Assembly (NCBI RefSeq): GCF_030065545.1
Contig: NZ_JASJNC010000001.1
Span: 124,001-188,000, forward strand
Direction of reading: 5' to 3'
Length of the DNA stretch: 64,000 nt
From: Marinicella marina
GTDB taxonomy: Bacteria > Pseudomonadota > Gammaproteobacteria > Xanthomonadales > Marinicellaceae
Positions 33,787 to 45,368 of the stretch are shown here, piece after piece. Position 1 is the first letter of the stretch, and each line of letters starts with the position of its first letter. Below the pieces are notes generated by a model. The model ran no database searches, had not been told where the DNA came from, and worked only from the letters and a program-made list of their open reading frames with translations. The translations under genes and the position numbers were made by a program.

Positions 33787-36744
33787 TTATTCAAAACCAG
33801 AGAAAAATATCAGATCATTGTTTTCAGTGGTCCCACCATTGTTGTTATCCACAGACCCATCATCGATGTTATTACTTTGATTGGGATCGAAGCCTGCCTG
33901 TGAGCTGATGCTGGCGGTGTTATTAAAGCTACCCATTGCATCAATGGTAGCCAACACAGTCAATGCCCCTCCTGAACCACTGGCCAAGCTGCCAAGTGCG
34001 CAAGGGAAACTGGTACAGCCAGCCCCTGATACTGAGTTAATCGTCATATTTTCAGGCGTGTCTTCTAGGGTTGCCATGAACGCACCATCCACACCGATAT
34101 TGGCATATTGGATGTTATATACAATGGTTTGACCCACTGCATAGGGTCCAGTTGTGAGTAGAGTTTTGCTGACGGATAAATCAACCAATGAATCGGCCAG
34201 CAGCTGTTCACTGTTGGCAGTGTTATTGGTCAGGTCTGGGTCTACCCAAAAGGTATTAGTATCAACTTTAACCGACCCCCTGAATGAACCAGGACTGTCT
34301 ACTTCATAAACCAATACCAAGGTTTCACTGGCTGCTCCAGATGCCAATAGATCAATAGTGCATGGCAGTTCTGAACAGCCTTCGCCAGTAACGCTGTGCA
34401 ACACCTGGTTGATTGACAACGTGCCTGTTGAAAAAGTGAAATTACCGATGTCATCGGGGCCGTTGTTAGTGATTATCGCATGGTACGTAATCAGCTGTGT
34501 ATGGTGGTATGGAGGGGGTGTTTGTATCACCAAATCCACTGACAGGTCAGATGAATACTGGGTGACCACACCTTCAGTAGATTGGTCATGATTGTTGCTG
34601 GTGTCAGGATCAAATATATCAGAAATCACTGCACTACTTGCAGAAAATAAAGCACCTGATCCAACTCTAAGTTCATAGATAAACGTCTTGCTCTCACCGC
34701 TGAGTAAATTACCAAAATGACATGGATTAATTAAATTACAATCACCAATGATTGAAACGATGGATAAATTGCTCATAAATAATTCAAGCGAACCAAGAAG
34801 TGCCGTGTCGGGGCCCAGGTTTTCCACCACCACGGTGTAATTCAGAATTTGGCCCTCATGGTAGGGACCTGGTGTATCTAATGTGATGCTTACCTGCAAA
34901 TCAGCTTGAGTATCAGTCAGGTATTCATCAACTCCAGCATCGTAAGGGCCTGCATCATTGAGCACATTGGGCACATCCCACCCACGTTGTTGTCCATCTA
35001 AGTCTGTGGATAATGCCGCAACTGCGTTATTTGCACACCTGTCTATAGCCGCTGATGTAGGCAACAAATGAAAGTCTTGATTGTCACGATCCACAAATTC
35101 AGGATCGGCCACTACAACGTTGTTGCCATTGAAAGAGTCCATTTCATGACTGATGATACAATCAAAACCAACTGCAGCACTGCCGCTGCCATTGATCACT
35201 TCAATACCGTTAACTTCTTGGAATATTGAACTGACTATATTGGCTGGATTTATGCTGGCTTCAGCCACATGGATGATGGCATCTGTGAGGTGATTATCAA
35301 CCACTGTGTTATAAGCCAGATTAAATGAATTGGGACGAAACACAGAGATCAAGTATTTATCGACAAATCCACTCAAACCATCATCACCATTGGCATAGAT
35401 CAGATTACCGGCTAAATCAATGTTGGAAAACTGGTTGAAAAAGAAGGTGCTTTTACTGGCTCGGTTCAAAGCAACTTCAGTCTGATGAATTTTAAAATTC
35501 AGGCTTGAGTTGCCCAAAGATAAAATGGTGTATGAATCAGTATCTGTGACATCTTTGACGGTATTTTCTCTGATCTGATTGCATAAAGTGTCATGCCAAC
35601 AACCACCGCTGTTGTTCTGTATGTAGAAATCTGATTGGGACAGGTAGGCGGCACTGGAATTATCAGCTTGGTTGTTATTTAACAACAAAGCGAATGCAGA
35701 AATATAGCTTTCGGTGGCGTAAATACCCCCGCCATCGCCGATTAAATTATTGTCAGCATCTGCTTCATTACCATTGATATTTACCGGATTTTCATTGTCG
35801 CCTAAATTGCCAAGTTGCTCGCCATAAAGCAAAATTTGTGAACCTGAAGCGCTGTAAACACCACCACCATGGCTATTGGCTTGGTTGCCAGCGATGCCTC
35901 TGAAATCAATAAAGCCCCCAGTGGTCCCTGAAAACAGCACAAATACACAATCATTGGTGGCATAAACCCCACCACCGTTGCCATTTAAAAATTCACCAGT
36001 GGCCTGATTGGCAGATACACCTGAATCACCATATAAATAAACACTGGAGCCATCACAATATAAGCCACCGCCGTCAGTTGCTTCATTCAGCAGCACCAGA
36101 ACATCTTCCAAGAATAACTGTGTTGACTGACCCACTGCATAGATACCTCCACCGAGTGCACCCAGGTTGTCATTGATTAACATGTCCGTGAGGTAAATTT
36201 CTGCTTGGGCATGGTTGGCATTGATGCCACCACCAGGCACACCCAAAGCTTGATCACCAGTTCCACCACTGACATCTATTCGTTCAATAACTATTTGGCG
36301 GTTGTTGTAGTTGGCAGGATTGGCAATTCTGATTGTTGGCAATGCTGCTGCAGAGCCATCAAGCTGAGCATGGTTGTTATTACCGATACCTGCCGCAGCG
36401 GCATTACAGTCATCGAAGCCACCAACTAATTTTAATGAGTGGGTGTAAATAAATAAGTTTTCTTGGTAATTCGAATTTGAAGCCACCCTTATTTCATGAT
36501 TCAAAGCCCCAACAGGTATCGAGTTTATGGCACTCTGAATGGCCACAAAATCACAATCCAAGTCACTACCAACAGTCAGAACTTCAGCCCCTCCTCTGTG
36601 ATCAAACTTTGCCAGTGGAAGATTATCAGCTTGGCTTATTGAAGACAACGACTCAGGAATAATGACTTCACTGAGGCTGTTTTTTGCCTGAATCCAATTG
36701 AGGTAAAACATCAATATAATGACAGTTATTAATTTTTTGTTCAT
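33787..36744 (-). CDS. Large secreted beta-helix protein with three DUF11-type repeats
   Basis: A 985-residue protein. Residues 1-20 form a signal peptide. Residues about 55-580 are Gly/Asn-rich repeats (GGGIYAVG, GGGLYCDG, GGGVYATN, GGGVYSAS, GGGIYATE) typical of a right-handed parallel beta-helix or polymorphic outer-membrane protein-like fold. Three Ig-like DUF11 repeats follow (starting near 610, 725 and 845; each with TPGPY-type openings and NLGPD/NNGPD/NIGVD). The end is Asn-rich and closes with LIFFSGFE. I recall similar short GFE tails on many secreted proteins of this bacterial branch, perhaps an export signal. Function unknown; probably surface or extracellular. Confidence 0.85.
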   Translation of the reverse strand: MNKKLITVIILMFYLNWIQAKNSLSEVIIPESLSSISQADNLPLAKFDHRGGAEVLTVGSDLDCDFVAIQSAINSIPVGALNHEIRVASNSNYQENLFIYTHSLKLVGGFDDCNAAAAGIGNNNHAQLDGSAAALPTIRIANPANYNNRQIVIERIDVSGGTGDQALGVPGGGINANHAQAEIYLTDMLINDNLGALGGGIYAVGQSTQLFLEDVLVLLNEATDGGGLYCDGSSVYLYGDSGVSANQATGEFLNGNGGGVYATNDCVFVLFSGTTGGFIDFRGIAGNQANSHGGGVYSASGSQILLYGEQLGNLGDNENPVNINGNEADADNNLIGDGGGIYATESYISAFALLLNNNQADNSSAAYLSQSDFYIQNNSGGCWHDTLCNQIRENTVKDVTDTDSYTILSLGNSSLNFKIHQTEVALNRASKSTFFFNQFSNIDLAGNLIYANGDDGLSGFVDKYLISVFRPNSFNLAYNTVVDNHLTDAIIHVAEASINPANIVSSIFQEVNGIEVINGSGSAAVGFDCIISHEMDSFNGNNVVVADPEFVDRDNQDFHLLPTSAAIDRCANNAVAALSTDLDGQQRGWDVPNVLNDAGPYDAGVDEYLTDTQADLQVSITLDTPGPYHEGQILNYTVVVENLGPDTALLGSLELFMSNLSIVSIIGDCNLINPCHFGNLLSGESKTFIYELRVGSGALFSASSAVISDIFDPDTSNNHDQSTEGVVTQYSSDLSVDLVIQTPPPYHHTQLITYHAIITNNGPDDIGNFTFSTGTLSINQVLHSVTGEGCSELPCTIDLLASGAASETLVLVYEVDSPGSFRGSVKVDTNTFWVDPDLTNNTANSEQLLADSLVDLSVSKTLLTTGPYAVGQTIVYNIQYANIGVDGAFMATLEDTPENMTINSVSGAGCTSFPCALGSLASGSGGALTVLATIDAMGSFNNTASISSQAGFDPNQSNNIDDGSVDNNNGGTTENNDLIFFSGFE

Positions 36745-37008
36745 GAACTCACCTTTTGATTTAAATTACCTCTTTAAACGACAAGACAAAAACAAAAGAG
36801 ACATTTAAATGTTGATTAATTTTAATGCTGTTGAAAAAAAGTCAATAATTCCTTGTTGATGTTCTTCAAGTTAAATGAACTTGGTTTAAGATGAATGGTT
36901 GAATCTGAATGACTGTTTGAGGGCTGACTTCAGTCGATTGGCATTGAAATATAAAATAATAACAGCAAATGTATAAAATAATTAATAATAATATTAAAGA
37001 GAAAAGAT

Positions 37009-38013
37009 ATGAAAACTAAAATTGCCATCAATGGATATGGACGGGTCGGCCGCTGCATATTAAGAGCGATATACGAATACAACCGAAATGATGCCTTTGA
37101 AATCGTTGCGATCAATGACTTGGGTGCACACGATGCCATGCGATACCTGACACAACAAGACACCGCACACGGGCGTTTCAATGCCGAAGTGACGCTGGAT
37201 GAGGACCACTTGATAATTAACGGCGACCGCATCAAACTATTTGCTGAAAAAGATCCAGAACATCTACCGTGGGGCGAACTGGATGTTGATGTGGTGATGG
37301 AATGTACTGGCGTTTTTCGCAGTCGAGAACTGGCCCAAAAACACGTCACCGCTGGAGCCAAAAAAGTCATCATTTCGGCACCTGCTACCGGAGAAATTGA
37401 TGCCACCATCGTTTTTGGTGTTAATGACCACACACTCACTGCTGAACATCAAGTGATATCCAACGCTTCCTGCACCACCAACTGTTTGTCGCCATTGGCC
37501 AAAGCCTTGCATGAAAAAATTGGTATTGAATCAGGTTTGATGACCACCATCCATGCCTACACCAACAACCAAGTGTTGTCTGACACCTATCACAAAGACC
37601 TGCGCCGGGCCCGGGCAGCCACTTTGAGTCAAATACCAACAAAAACTGGCGCAGCACAGGCCATAGGCTTGGTGATGCCAGAACTGAACGGCAAGCTTGA
37701 TGGCTATGCCATGCGCATCCCCACCATCAATGTTTCTGCGGTTGATTTAACATTCGTTGCGAGCCAAGAAACTTCCGTCGAAGAAGTCAATGAAGTGGTA
37801 AAATCAGCGGCTGATGCTTCAAGCGTTCTGGCATACTGTGATGAGCCATTGGTATCCATTGATTTCAATCACAATCCGGCGTCCTCTATATACGATGCCA
37901 CCATGACCCGCGTCAACCAAGGCAAATTGGTCAAAGTGTTGGCTTGGTATGATAACGAATGGGGCTTTGCCAACCGCATGTTGGATGTATCCAAGGCGCT
38001 GATGCAGGCTTAA
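37009..38013 (+). CDS. gap: Glyceraldehyde-3-phosphate dehydrogenase, type I
   Basis: A 334-residue NAD(P)-dependent enzyme converting glyceraldehyde 3-phosphate to 1,3-bisphosphoglycerate. The Rossmann start is [13 protein letters not shown], the catalytic Cys155 lies in [10 protein letters not shown], and the phosphate/substrate region is TIHAYTNNQ followed by [18 protein letters not shown]. It ends with [12 protein letters not shown]. The [17 protein letters not shown] pattern is that of true GAPDH and not erythrose-4-phosphate dehydrogenase. It starts the central-carbon block, 30 bases before pgk. The 264-bp upstream stretch is A+T-rich without a promoter I can fix. Confidence 0.95.
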   Translation: MKTKIAINGYGRVGRCILRAIYEYNRNDAFEIVAINDLGAHDAMRYLTQQDTAHGRFNAEVTLDEDHLIINGDRIKLFAEKDPEHLPWGELDVDVVMECTGVFRSRELAQKHVTAGAKKVIISAPATGEIDATIVFGVNDHTLTAEHQVISNASCTTNCLSPLAKALHEKIGIESGLMTTIHAYTNNQVLSDTYHKDLRRARAATLSQIPTKTGAAQAIGLVMPELNGKLDGYAMRIPTINVSAVDLTFVASQETSVEEVNEVVKSAADASSVLAYCDEPLVSIDFNHNPASSIYDATMTRVNQGKLVKVLAWYDNEWGFANRMLDVSKALMQA

Positions 38014-38043
38014 AACCGAACAAAATAAGACCCAGGTATTTTT

Positions 38044-39219
38044 ATGAAAGTAAAGTTAATGGCTGATTTAGACTTAAGCCAAAAAAAAGTTCTGATTCGA
38101 CAAGATTTGAATGTACCAATCAAAAACGGTGTGGTTACCAGCGATAAACGCATCCTGGCATCGCTACCAACCATAAAAACGGCCTTAGAAAAAGGCGCTG
38201 CAGTGATTTTGATGTCACACTTGGGCAGACCCACTGAAGGTCAGCCTGAATCGGCTTTTTCGCTGCAACCGGTGGCAGACTACTTGAGTTTGGCGTTGAA
38301 TCAAAAAGTCCACATCATCAATGATTGGTCTAATGGCGTGGCCACAGAACCCGGGGAAGTGGTGTTGTTGGAGAACATCCGCTTTAATGTGGGCGAAAAA
38401 GCCAATGATGATCAATTAGCAAAAGCCTTGGCCAGCTTGTGTGATGTGTTTGTGATGGATGCCTTTGGTACCGCACATCGAGCCCACGCATCAACCCATG
38501 GCGTAGCAAAATACGCACCAGTAGCCTGTGCTGGACCCTTACTGGCTCATGAACTTGAAGCGTTGGCCCAAGGCCTGAAAAACCCCAAGCGACCGATGTT
38601 AGCCATTGTTGGTGGCTCAAAAGTTTCAACCAAACTGACTGTGTTGGACAGCCTGTCCAAGCAAGTTGATCAGTTGATTGTCGGTGGCGGCATTGCCAAC
38701 ACTTTTATCGCAGCAGCTGGCCACAATGTCGGCAAATCGTTGTTTGAGGAGGACCTGATTGCTGATGCCCGAGCTTTGATTGAACAGGCGCAGAAAAACG
38801 GCAAAGAAATCCCGATACCAACTGATGTGGTGGTAGCCACAGCTTTCAGCGAAGATGCTCAAGCCATCATCAAAGAAGTCAATGAAGTCAGTCCGTTTGA
38901 AATGATTTTAGACATTGGACCAAAAACTGCCGCCAAATATGCCGCCATGGCACAACAAGCAGGCACCATCATCTGGAATGGGCCGGTTGGTGTTTTTGAG
39001 TTTGATCAATTTGGCGAAGGAACCCGCACTTTAGCTAACGGCATTGCCGATTCTGAGGGTTTTTCTATGGCTGGGGGCGGAGATACGCTCGCTGCGGTTG
39101 ATAAATATCAAATAACGGATAAACTATCCTACATTTCTACAGGAGGTGGTGCTTTCTTGGAGTTTTTGGAAGGCAAGAAACTACCGGCTGTGGCTATTTT
39201 GGAAGAAGTGGCTAAATAA
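38044..39219 (+). CDS. pgk: Phosphoglycerate kinase
   Basis: A 391-residue monomeric kinase making ATP and 3-phosphoglycerate from 1,3-bisphosphoglycerate. Motifs: [28 protein letters not shown] in the N-domain, [13 protein letters not shown] at the hinge, WNGPVGVFE and the nucleotide loop GGGDTLAAV near the end. Normal length. AGG lies just before the ATG. Second gene of the block. Confidence 0.97.
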   Translation: MKVKLMADLDLSQKKVLIRQDLNVPIKNGVVTSDKRILASLPTIKTALEKGAAVILMSHLGRPTEGQPESAFSLQPVADYLSLALNQKVHIINDWSNGVATEPGEVVLLENIRFNVGEKANDDQLAKALASLCDVFVMDAFGTAHRAHASTHGVAKYAPVACAGPLLAHELEALAQGLKNPKRPMLAIVGGSKVSTKLTVLDSLSKQVDQLIVGGGIANTFIAAAGHNVGKSLFEEDLIADARALIEQAQKNGKEIPIPTDVVVATAFSEDAQAIIKEVNEVSPFEMILDIGPKTAAKYAAMAQQAGTIIWNGPVGVFEFDQFGEGTRTLANGIADSEGFSMAGGGDTLAAVDKYQITDKLSYISTGGGAFLEFLEGKKLPAVAILEEVAK

Positions 39220-39250
39220 CCTACAACATACATACTTTTAGGACATAAAG

Positions 39251-40276
39251 ATGACAGACAAATTAAACGAAATGATTGAAACAGCTGCTGCTATGGTAGC
39301 ACCTGGACGCGGCATTTTAGCCATTGATGAAAGCACTGGCACTTGTAAAAAACGTTTTGACAGCATCGGCGTTGATTGCACCGAAGCCAACCGCCGTGAT
39401 TATCGCCACATGCTGCTCAGCGCAGCCGATTTGGGCGAGCACATCTCAGGGGCGATTCTGTTTGATGAAACCTTACATCAATCGTCAGCTGAAGGCGTTG
39501 CTTTCACTCAGGTGATGCAAGACAACGGTATCATACCAGGCATCAAAGTCGACAAGGGCGCACACCCATTGGCTGGTTTTGAAGGTGAAAAAATCACCGA
39601 AGGCTTGGACGGCTTACGAGACCGTTTGAATGAATATTATGAATTAGGTGCTCGCTTTGCTAAATGGCGTGCGGTCATCACCATATCTGAAGACAACCCA
39701 TCACAGGCTTGTATTGATGCCAACTGCCATGCTTTAGCCAGGTATGCAGCTCTGTGCCAAGAAGCCGGTTTGGTACCGATGGTAGAACCGGAGGTATTGA
39801 TGGAAGGTGATCATGACATCCAAACCGCTTATGAAGTGACCTTGTTAACCTTGAAAACTTTATTCGATCAATTGTTCGATCAAAATGTGGTGCTTGAAGC
39901 CTGTATTTTGAAATCAAGCATGGTGGTGCCGGGTGCCGATTGTGCACAGCAAGCCGATGTCGATGAAGTGGCTGAAGCCACTTTGGATTGTTTTTATAAC
40001 ACCGTACCAGCATCGCTGGCTGGCATTGTTTTCTTGTCAGGTGGACAATCAGAGATTGAAGCCACCGAACACTTGGATGCGATGAACCGCATGGGTGATT
40101 TGCCTTGGCCTTTGAGTTTTTCATACGGCCGTGCACTGCAGTCTTCAGCATTGAAAGTATGGGGCGCCAATCCTCAGGACAATGTCAAAGCTGCGCAAGC
40201 TGAACTTCAACATCGTGCCCGCATGAACGGCTTGGCAGCCATGGGCCAATACGAAAGCAAGCTAGAACAAGAGTAA
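39251..40276 (+). CDS. Fructose-bisphosphate aldolase, class I (animal/plant-type family)
   Basis: A 341-residue aldolase that splits fructose 1,6-bisphosphate through a Schiff base. The lysine is Lys221 in LEACILKSSMVVPG; IDESTGTCKKRF near residues 25-36 and FLSGGQSEIEA are typical of the PF00274 class I family best known from eukaryotes. It is neither the archaeal/DhnA-type nor the zinc class II enzyme usual in gammaproteobacteria. The normal-length gene has a good AGGA site. The eukaryotic C-terminal Tyr is absent (ends KLEQE). It follows pgk by 31 bases. Confidence 0.93.
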   Translation: MTDKLNEMIETAAAMVAPGRGILAIDESTGTCKKRFDSIGVDCTEANRRDYRHMLLSAADLGEHISGAILFDETLHQSSAEGVAFTQVMQDNGIIPGIKVDKGAHPLAGFEGEKITEGLDGLRDRLNEYYELGARFAKWRAVITISEDNPSQACIDANCHALARYAALCQEAGLVPMVEPEVLMEGDHDIQTAYEVTLLTLKTLFDQLFDQNVVLEACILKSSMVVPGADCAQQADVDEVAEATLDCFYNTVPASLAGIVFLSGGQSEIEATEHLDAMNRMGDLPWPLSFSYGRALQSSALKVWGANPQDNVKAAQAELQHRARMNGLAAMGQYESKLEQE

Positions 40277-40406
40277 AATTATGTCAAACGTGTTGCTTTT
40301 GGACTGAAACAACACCAAATACAAGCAAACGCTCATGGTTGTGGACAACGATGGGCGTTTGTGCCTGAACAGGCAAACAACTAAACAGACCAAATTGGGG
40401 ACAACC

Positions 40407-42692
40407 ATGAGTCTAAGAGAAGACATCAAGCAGGCGGCACTGGAATACCACCGGTTACCGACGCCTGGAAAAATCAAAATCACAGCCACCAAGGCTTTGA
40501 CCACGCAACAGGATTTGGCGTTGGCCTATTCACCCGGCGTGGCTGCACCTTGTGAAGCCATCGTCGCTGACCCAGCCAGTGCTGCTGATTTCACCTCGCG
40601 CGGTAATATGGTTGCTGTGGTTACCAACGGTACCGCCGTGTTGGGCTTGGGTGACATTGGCCCATTGGCAGCCAAACCAGTAATGGAAGGCAAAGGTGTT
40701 TTGTTCAAAAAATTTGCTGGTATTGATGTTTTTGACATCGAAATCGACGAAAAAGACCCCGATAAACTGATTGATATCATAGCCGCTTTAGAGCCCACAT
40801 TTGGCGGCATTAATCTGGAAGACATCAAATCTCCAGAGTGTTTTTACATCGAGGAAAAGCTCAAAAAGCGCATGAAAGTGCCGGTATTTCATGATGACCA
40901 GCATGGCACGGCCATCATCTGTGGTGCGGCTGTCATCAACGCCTTGCATGTGGTTGGTAAAGACATTAAGGATGTTAAACTGGTCACTTCGGGCGCAGGC
41001 GCTGCTGGCATGGCTTGTTTGGATTTACTGGTCGCACTGGGCATGAAAAAAGAACACATCATCGTCTCTGATTCAGCCGGCGTGCTGTACGAAGGTCGCG
41101 AAGACCTTGAATCTGAGCGCAAAAAGTCCTACGCCAAAGGCGTTAAACAACAAACCCTTACCGATGCGCTGGATGGTGCCGATATTTTCTTGGGTGTTTC
41201 GGTGGCTGGCGTATTAAAACCTGACATGATCAAAACCATGGCCAAAGACCCTTTGATCATGGCCTTGGCCAACCCTGTACCAGAAATCATGCCAGATTTG
41301 GCTCTTGAAGTCAGACCAGATGCCATCATCGCAACGGGTCGTTCTGACTACCCCAATCAAGTCAACAACGTGCTGTGCTTTCCCTACATTTTCAGAGGTG
41401 CATTGGATGTTGGCGCCACCCACATCAATGAAGCGATGAAAACAGCCTGTGTCCATGCTTTGGCACAATTGGCACGCATGGAGGTTAGCGAGGTCAGCTC
41501 GAAAGCCTACGGTGGCAAGGAATTAAAATTTGGCCGAGATTATTTGATTCCCCAGCCATTTGATCCGCGCATCTTATTACATGTCGCACCGGCAGTGGCC
41601 CAGGCCGCAATGGACAGTGGCGTGGCCACTCGTGACATCACTGACATGGATGAATACGAGCACAAGCTCAACGAATTTGTCTACCAAAGTGGTCTGTTGA
41701 TGCGGCCGGTATTTGATGCCGCGCGCAAGGACTTGAAAAGAGTGGTTCTGGCCGAAGGCGAAGATGAACGTGTACTTAGGGCTGTGCAAGTGATTAATAA
41801 TGATCAACTGGCCAAACCCATATTGATTGGTCGACCTGATGTGGTTAACCAGCGCATCAAACGGGTTGGCTTGAATTTGAAAATTGGTGAAGATTTTGAA
41901 TTGGTTAACCCTCAAGATGACCCCAGATTCAAAGCCTACTGGATGCAATACCACAGCATCATGGAACGTCAGGGTGTCAGCCCGGACATCGCCAAAGCCA
42001 TTGTCAGAACCCGCACCACCGTGATTGCTGCGTTGATGGTTAAACGTGGTGAAGCAGATGCCATGCTGGCTGGCTTGACCGGCCGCTATCACAAAGTGCT
42101 GCAACACATCATTGATGTCATTGGGCTCAAAGACCAAACCCCTTCGGGCTTGAGTGCAGTGGCCACCGACATGGGTAACTATTTCATCACCGATACCCAC
42201 GTTAACCCCAACCCTTCTGCAGATGAAATTGCTAACATGGCCATCAGCGCAGCGGAACGCATCAAAGCGTTTGGTAAAACACCGCGCTTGGCGCTGATGT
42301 CGTACTCTAACTTTGGTACGCGCGATGGCAACAGTCCTGAAAAAATGCGCAAAGCCTTAAAATTGATTCGCAAACAAGCGCCTGACCTGGCGGTTGAAGG
42401 GGAGATGGATGCAGAGTTTGCTTTGATGCCCAACATCAGAGCACATGTGTTCCCCAATTCAAATTACACCCAAAAAGCCAACTTGCTGATTATGCCTAAC
42501 TTAGATGCAGCGACCATGGCTTTAAACATGATAAGATATTTTTCCCAAGGCGTTACCGTAGGCCCCATGCTGATGGGTACGCAATTACCAGCTCACGTTT
42601 TAAACCCGTCCTCATCGGTAAGGCGCATCATTAATATGGTCGCCATCGCTGCAGTAGACGCCCAAAAAGCCCAAGCTGAAACTCAAAACTGA
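40407..42692 (+). CDS. maeB: NADP-dependent malic enzyme with C-terminal phosphotransacetylase-like domain
   Basis: A 761-residue protein. Residues about 1-420 form the malic enzyme (malate to pyruvate, CO2 and NADPH): [22 protein letters not shown] and the NADP fold [13 protein letters not shown]. Residues about 430-760 form a phosphate acetyl/butyryltransferase-like domain ([26 protein letters not shown]), which in MaeB is regulatory and lacks clear transferase activity. The length and layout are usual for MaeB. I chose the ATG at 40407 (GGGGA upstream) over an in-frame ATG at 40335, since the conserved start [15 protein letters not shown] begins there. Two bases separate it from aceE. Confidence 0.95.
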   Translation: MSLREDIKQAALEYHRLPTPGKIKITATKALTTQQDLALAYSPGVAAPCEAIVADPASAADFTSRGNMVAVVTNGTAVLGLGDIGPLAAKPVMEGKGVLFKKFAGIDVFDIEIDEKDPDKLIDIIAALEPTFGGINLEDIKSPECFYIEEKLKKRMKVPVFHDDQHGTAIICGAAVINALHVVGKDIKDVKLVTSGAGAAGMACLDLLVALGMKKEHIIVSDSAGVLYEGREDLESERKKSYAKGVKQQTLTDALDGADIFLGVSVAGVLKPDMIKTMAKDPLIMALANPVPEIMPDLALEVRPDAIIATGRSDYPNQVNNVLCFPYIFRGALDVGATHINEAMKTACVHALAQLARMEVSEVSSKAYGGKELKFGRDYLIPQPFDPRILLHVAPAVAQAAMDSGVATRDITDMDEYEHKLNEFVYQSGLLMRPVFDAARKDLKRVVLAEGEDERVLRAVQVINNDQLAKPILIGRPDVVNQRIKRVGLNLKIGEDFELVNPQDDPRFKAYWMQYHSIMERQGVSPDIAKAIVRTRTTVIAALMVKRGEADAMLAGLTGRYHKVLQHIIDVIGLKDQTPSGLSAVATDMGNYFITDTHVNPNPSADEIANMAISAAERIKAFGKTPRLALMSYSNFGTRDGNSPEKMRKALKLIRKQAPDLAVEGEMDAEFALMPNIRAHVFPNSNYTQKANLLIMPNLDAATMALNMIRYFSQGVTVGPMLMGTQLPAHVLNPSSSVRRIINMVAIAAVDAQKAQAETQN

Positions 42693-42694
42693 TT

Positions 42695-45358
42695 ATGACA
42701 AACATCAAAACCACACCGGATTTGGATCCGACTGAAACCCAAGAATGGCTTGATGCCTTGACCGCGGTCATCAATGAAGAAGGCCCTGAACGGGCACATT
42801 TTTTGATTGAGCAGCTGATTGATCTGAATCGGCGGTCTGGCGGTCATTTACCGTATCAAGCCACCACCGCCTACCTCAACACCATTCCGGTTGGTGAGGA
42901 AAAAAGATCTCCAGGCAACATTGATTTAGAATGGCGTATTCGCGCCATCATTCGATGGAACGCCATGGCCATGGTCGTCAGATCAAACCGCCGACCCGGT
43001 GCCTTGGGTGGGCACATTGCATCGTTCGCATCCGCAGCCACCATCTATGATGTGGGTTTCAATCACTTTTTCCGCGGTGTTGATGACCCCAGTGGTGGTG
43101 ATTTATTGTATGTACAGGGCCATTGTTCACCTGGGTTTTATGCCCGTGCTTTTCTTGAAGGGCGCATCGATGAAGATCAAATGGATAATTTCCGCCGTGA
43201 AGTCGATGGTAACGGTTTATCATCCTATCCGCACCCTTGGTTGATGCCTGATTTTTGGCAATTTGCCACGGTATCGATGGGTTTAGGTCCAATTCAGGCC
43301 ATCTACCAAGCACGATTTATGAAGTATTTACAGAACCGTGGCTTGATTGAAAAAACCGATAAGAAAGTGTATTGCTTTCTGGGTGACGGTGAGACCGATG
43401 AGCCAGAATCATTGGGTGCCATTTCATTGGCCGGCAGAGAGAAACTCGATAATTTGGTGTTCGTCATTAATTGCAACCTACAAAGACTTGATGGTCCTGT
43501 GCGCGGTAATGGCAAAATCATTCAAGAACTTGAAGGGGTTTTCCGCGGTGCTGGTTGGAACGTCATTAAAGTCATTTGGGGTTCGTACTGGGATAAATTA
43601 TTGGCCAAAGACAAAGATGGCTTATTACGTAAACGCATGGAAGAAGCGGTTGACGGTGACTACCAAAATTACAAATCCAAAGACGGCGCCTATGTGCGTG
43701 AACATTTCTTCGGCAAATACCCGGAACTGAAAGCAATGGTCTCAAACATGAGTGATGATGACATTTGGCGGCTTAACCGCGGCGGTCATGATCCACACAA
43801 AATGTTTGCAGCCTATCAGGAAGCCAGTAAAGCTGAAGGCATGCCAACAGTAATTCTGGCCAAAACCGTAAAAGGCTACGGCATGGGACACTCTGGGCAA
43901 GCGGCCAACACCACCCACCAACAGAAAAAAATGGATACCGAATCAATCCGTCATTTTCGTGACAAATTCAGGGTGCCCATCAAGGATGATCAACTGGAAG
44001 AGGTGCCCTACTACAAACCGGCTGAAGACTCTGAAGAAATTAAATACCTGCAGCAGCGACGTGAAGCATTGGGAGGCTATCTGCCACAAAGAAAGTTTGA
44101 TCAACAAACTTTAGATACCCCTGCGCTGGATGCTTTCAGCAGCATAACGAAAGGCACCGGTGATCGCGAAATTTCAACCACCATGGCTTTTGTTCGCACT
44201 TTGTCGCTGTTATTGCGAGATAAAAACATCAAACAGCGGGTGGTTCCTATCCTCTGTGATGAAGGACGTACTTTTGGCATGGAAGGCATGTTCCGCCAGC
44301 TGGGCATCTATTCCCACCAAGGCCAAATGTATGAGCCTGAGGATTCAGATCAATTGATGTTCTACAAAGAATCAGCTGATGGGCAAATCCTACAAGAGGG
44401 CATCACTGAGGCCGGCGCCATGTCATCTTGGATCGCAGCAGCAACATCCTACGCCAATTACAACGTACCCATGATCCCGTTCTATATCTATTATTCGATG
44501 TTCGGGCACCAACGCATTGGTGATTTGTGCTGGGCCGCTGGAGACATGCGCGCCAAAGGCTTTTTATTGGGCGGTACCGCAGGTCGCACTACCCTGAATG
44601 GCGAGGGCTTACAACACCAAGACGGTCATTCGCATTTGATTGCATCTACTGTGCCTAATTGTGTCTCTTATGATCCAACCTACGCACATGAAGTGGCTGT
44701 CATCATTCAACATGGCCTAAAGCGGATGTACGCAGATAATGAAGACGTGTACTTCTATTTAACTTTGATGAATGAAAACTACCCACATCCGGAGATGGTA
44801 GCAGGCCAAGAGACAGGCATCATCAAAGGTATGTACCAGTTGAAAGACGGTGGCAAAGGTAAAGTCAAAGCACAGCTGCTTGGTTCAGGCACCATTTTAA
44901 GAGAAGTCGAAGCCGCAGCGGATATGTTGAAAAAAGACTTCAAAGTCAGTTGTGATGTGTGGAGCGTCACTTCGATGACTGAATTGAAACGAGAGGCACA
45001 GTCTGTGGCTCGCCAGAATCGACTCAATGCAGATAAAAAACCAACCAACAGCTACATCGAAACCTGTTTGGATGGTCAATCAGGACCGGTAGTTGCAGCC
45101 ACAGATTATGTGCATGACTTTGCTGAACAAATCAGGCCCTGGGTCAATGCACCTTACACCACACTGGGCACTGATGGCTTTGGCCGCAGTGACACCCGCG
45201 AGGAATTGCGTGACTTTTTCGAAGTCTCTCGAGACCACATCGCATATACCACCGTGGTTGAGTTAGTGAAAGCCGGCGACCTGCCAAAATCGGCCCTTGC
45301 CAAAGCAAAAAAGACCTATTCAATTGATGATTCGGTCGCTGACCCCAGAACCAGATGA
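42695..45358 (+). CDS. aceE: Pyruvate dehydrogenase E1 component
   Basis: An 887-residue homodimeric thiamine-diphosphate enzyme that decarboxylates pyruvate and passes the acetyl group to lipoyl-E2. The thiamine motif GDGETDEPESLG...NLVFVINCNLQRLDGPV and TVKGYGMGHSGQ, GMEGMFRQLG and LQHQDGHSH are diagnostic of the AceE type. Full length. It begins the pdh part of the block (aceE, aceF, unknown, lpd). Confidence 0.97.
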   Translation: MTNIKTTPDLDPTETQEWLDALTAVINEEGPERAHFLIEQLIDLNRRSGGHLPYQATTAYLNTIPVGEEKRSPGNIDLEWRIRAIIRWNAMAMVVRSNRRPGALGGHIASFASAATIYDVGFNHFFRGVDDPSGGDLLYVQGHCSPGFYARAFLEGRIDEDQMDNFRREVDGNGLSSYPHPWLMPDFWQFATVSMGLGPIQAIYQARFMKYLQNRGLIEKTDKKVYCFLGDGETDEPESLGAISLAGREKLDNLVFVINCNLQRLDGPVRGNGKIIQELEGVFRGAGWNVIKVIWGSYWDKLLAKDKDGLLRKRMEEAVDGDYQNYKSKDGAYVREHFFGKYPELKAMVSNMSDDDIWRLNRGGHDPHKMFAAYQEASKAEGMPTVILAKTVKGYGMGHSGQAANTTHQQKKMDTESIRHFRDKFRVPIKDDQLEEVPYYKPAEDSEEIKYLQQRREALGGYLPQRKFDQQTLDTPALDAFSSITKGTGDREISTTMAFVRTLSLLLRDKNIKQRVVPILCDEGRTFGMEGMFRQLGIYSHQGQMYEPEDSDQLMFYKESADGQILQEGITEAGAMSSWIAAATSYANYNVPMIPFYIYYSMFGHQRIGDLCWAAGDMRAKGFLLGGTAGRTTLNGEGLQHQDGHSHLIASTVPNCVSYDPTYAHEVAVIIQHGLKRMYADNEDVYFYLTLMNENYPHPEMVAGQETGIIKGMYQLKDGGKGKVKAQLLGSGTILREVEAAADMLKKDFKVSCDVWSVTSMTELKREAQSVARQNRLNADKKPTNSYIETCLDGQSGPVVAATDYVHDFAEQIRPWVNAPYTTLGTDGFGRSDTREELRDFFEVSRDHIAYTTVVELVKAGDLPKSALAKAKKTYSIDDSVADPRTR

Positions 45359-45368
45359 GGAACCTATC

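Noticed and set aside
39678..40151. A 157-residue open frame opposite the class I aldolase
   Set aside because: It is His/Arg/Pro-rich as expected from reading a conserved coding strand backwards; the aldolase motifs are unambiguous.
41577..42200. A 207-residue open frame on the minus strand within maeB
   Set aside because: It lies fully opposite the phosphotransacetylase-like domain of maeB and shows no motif of its own.
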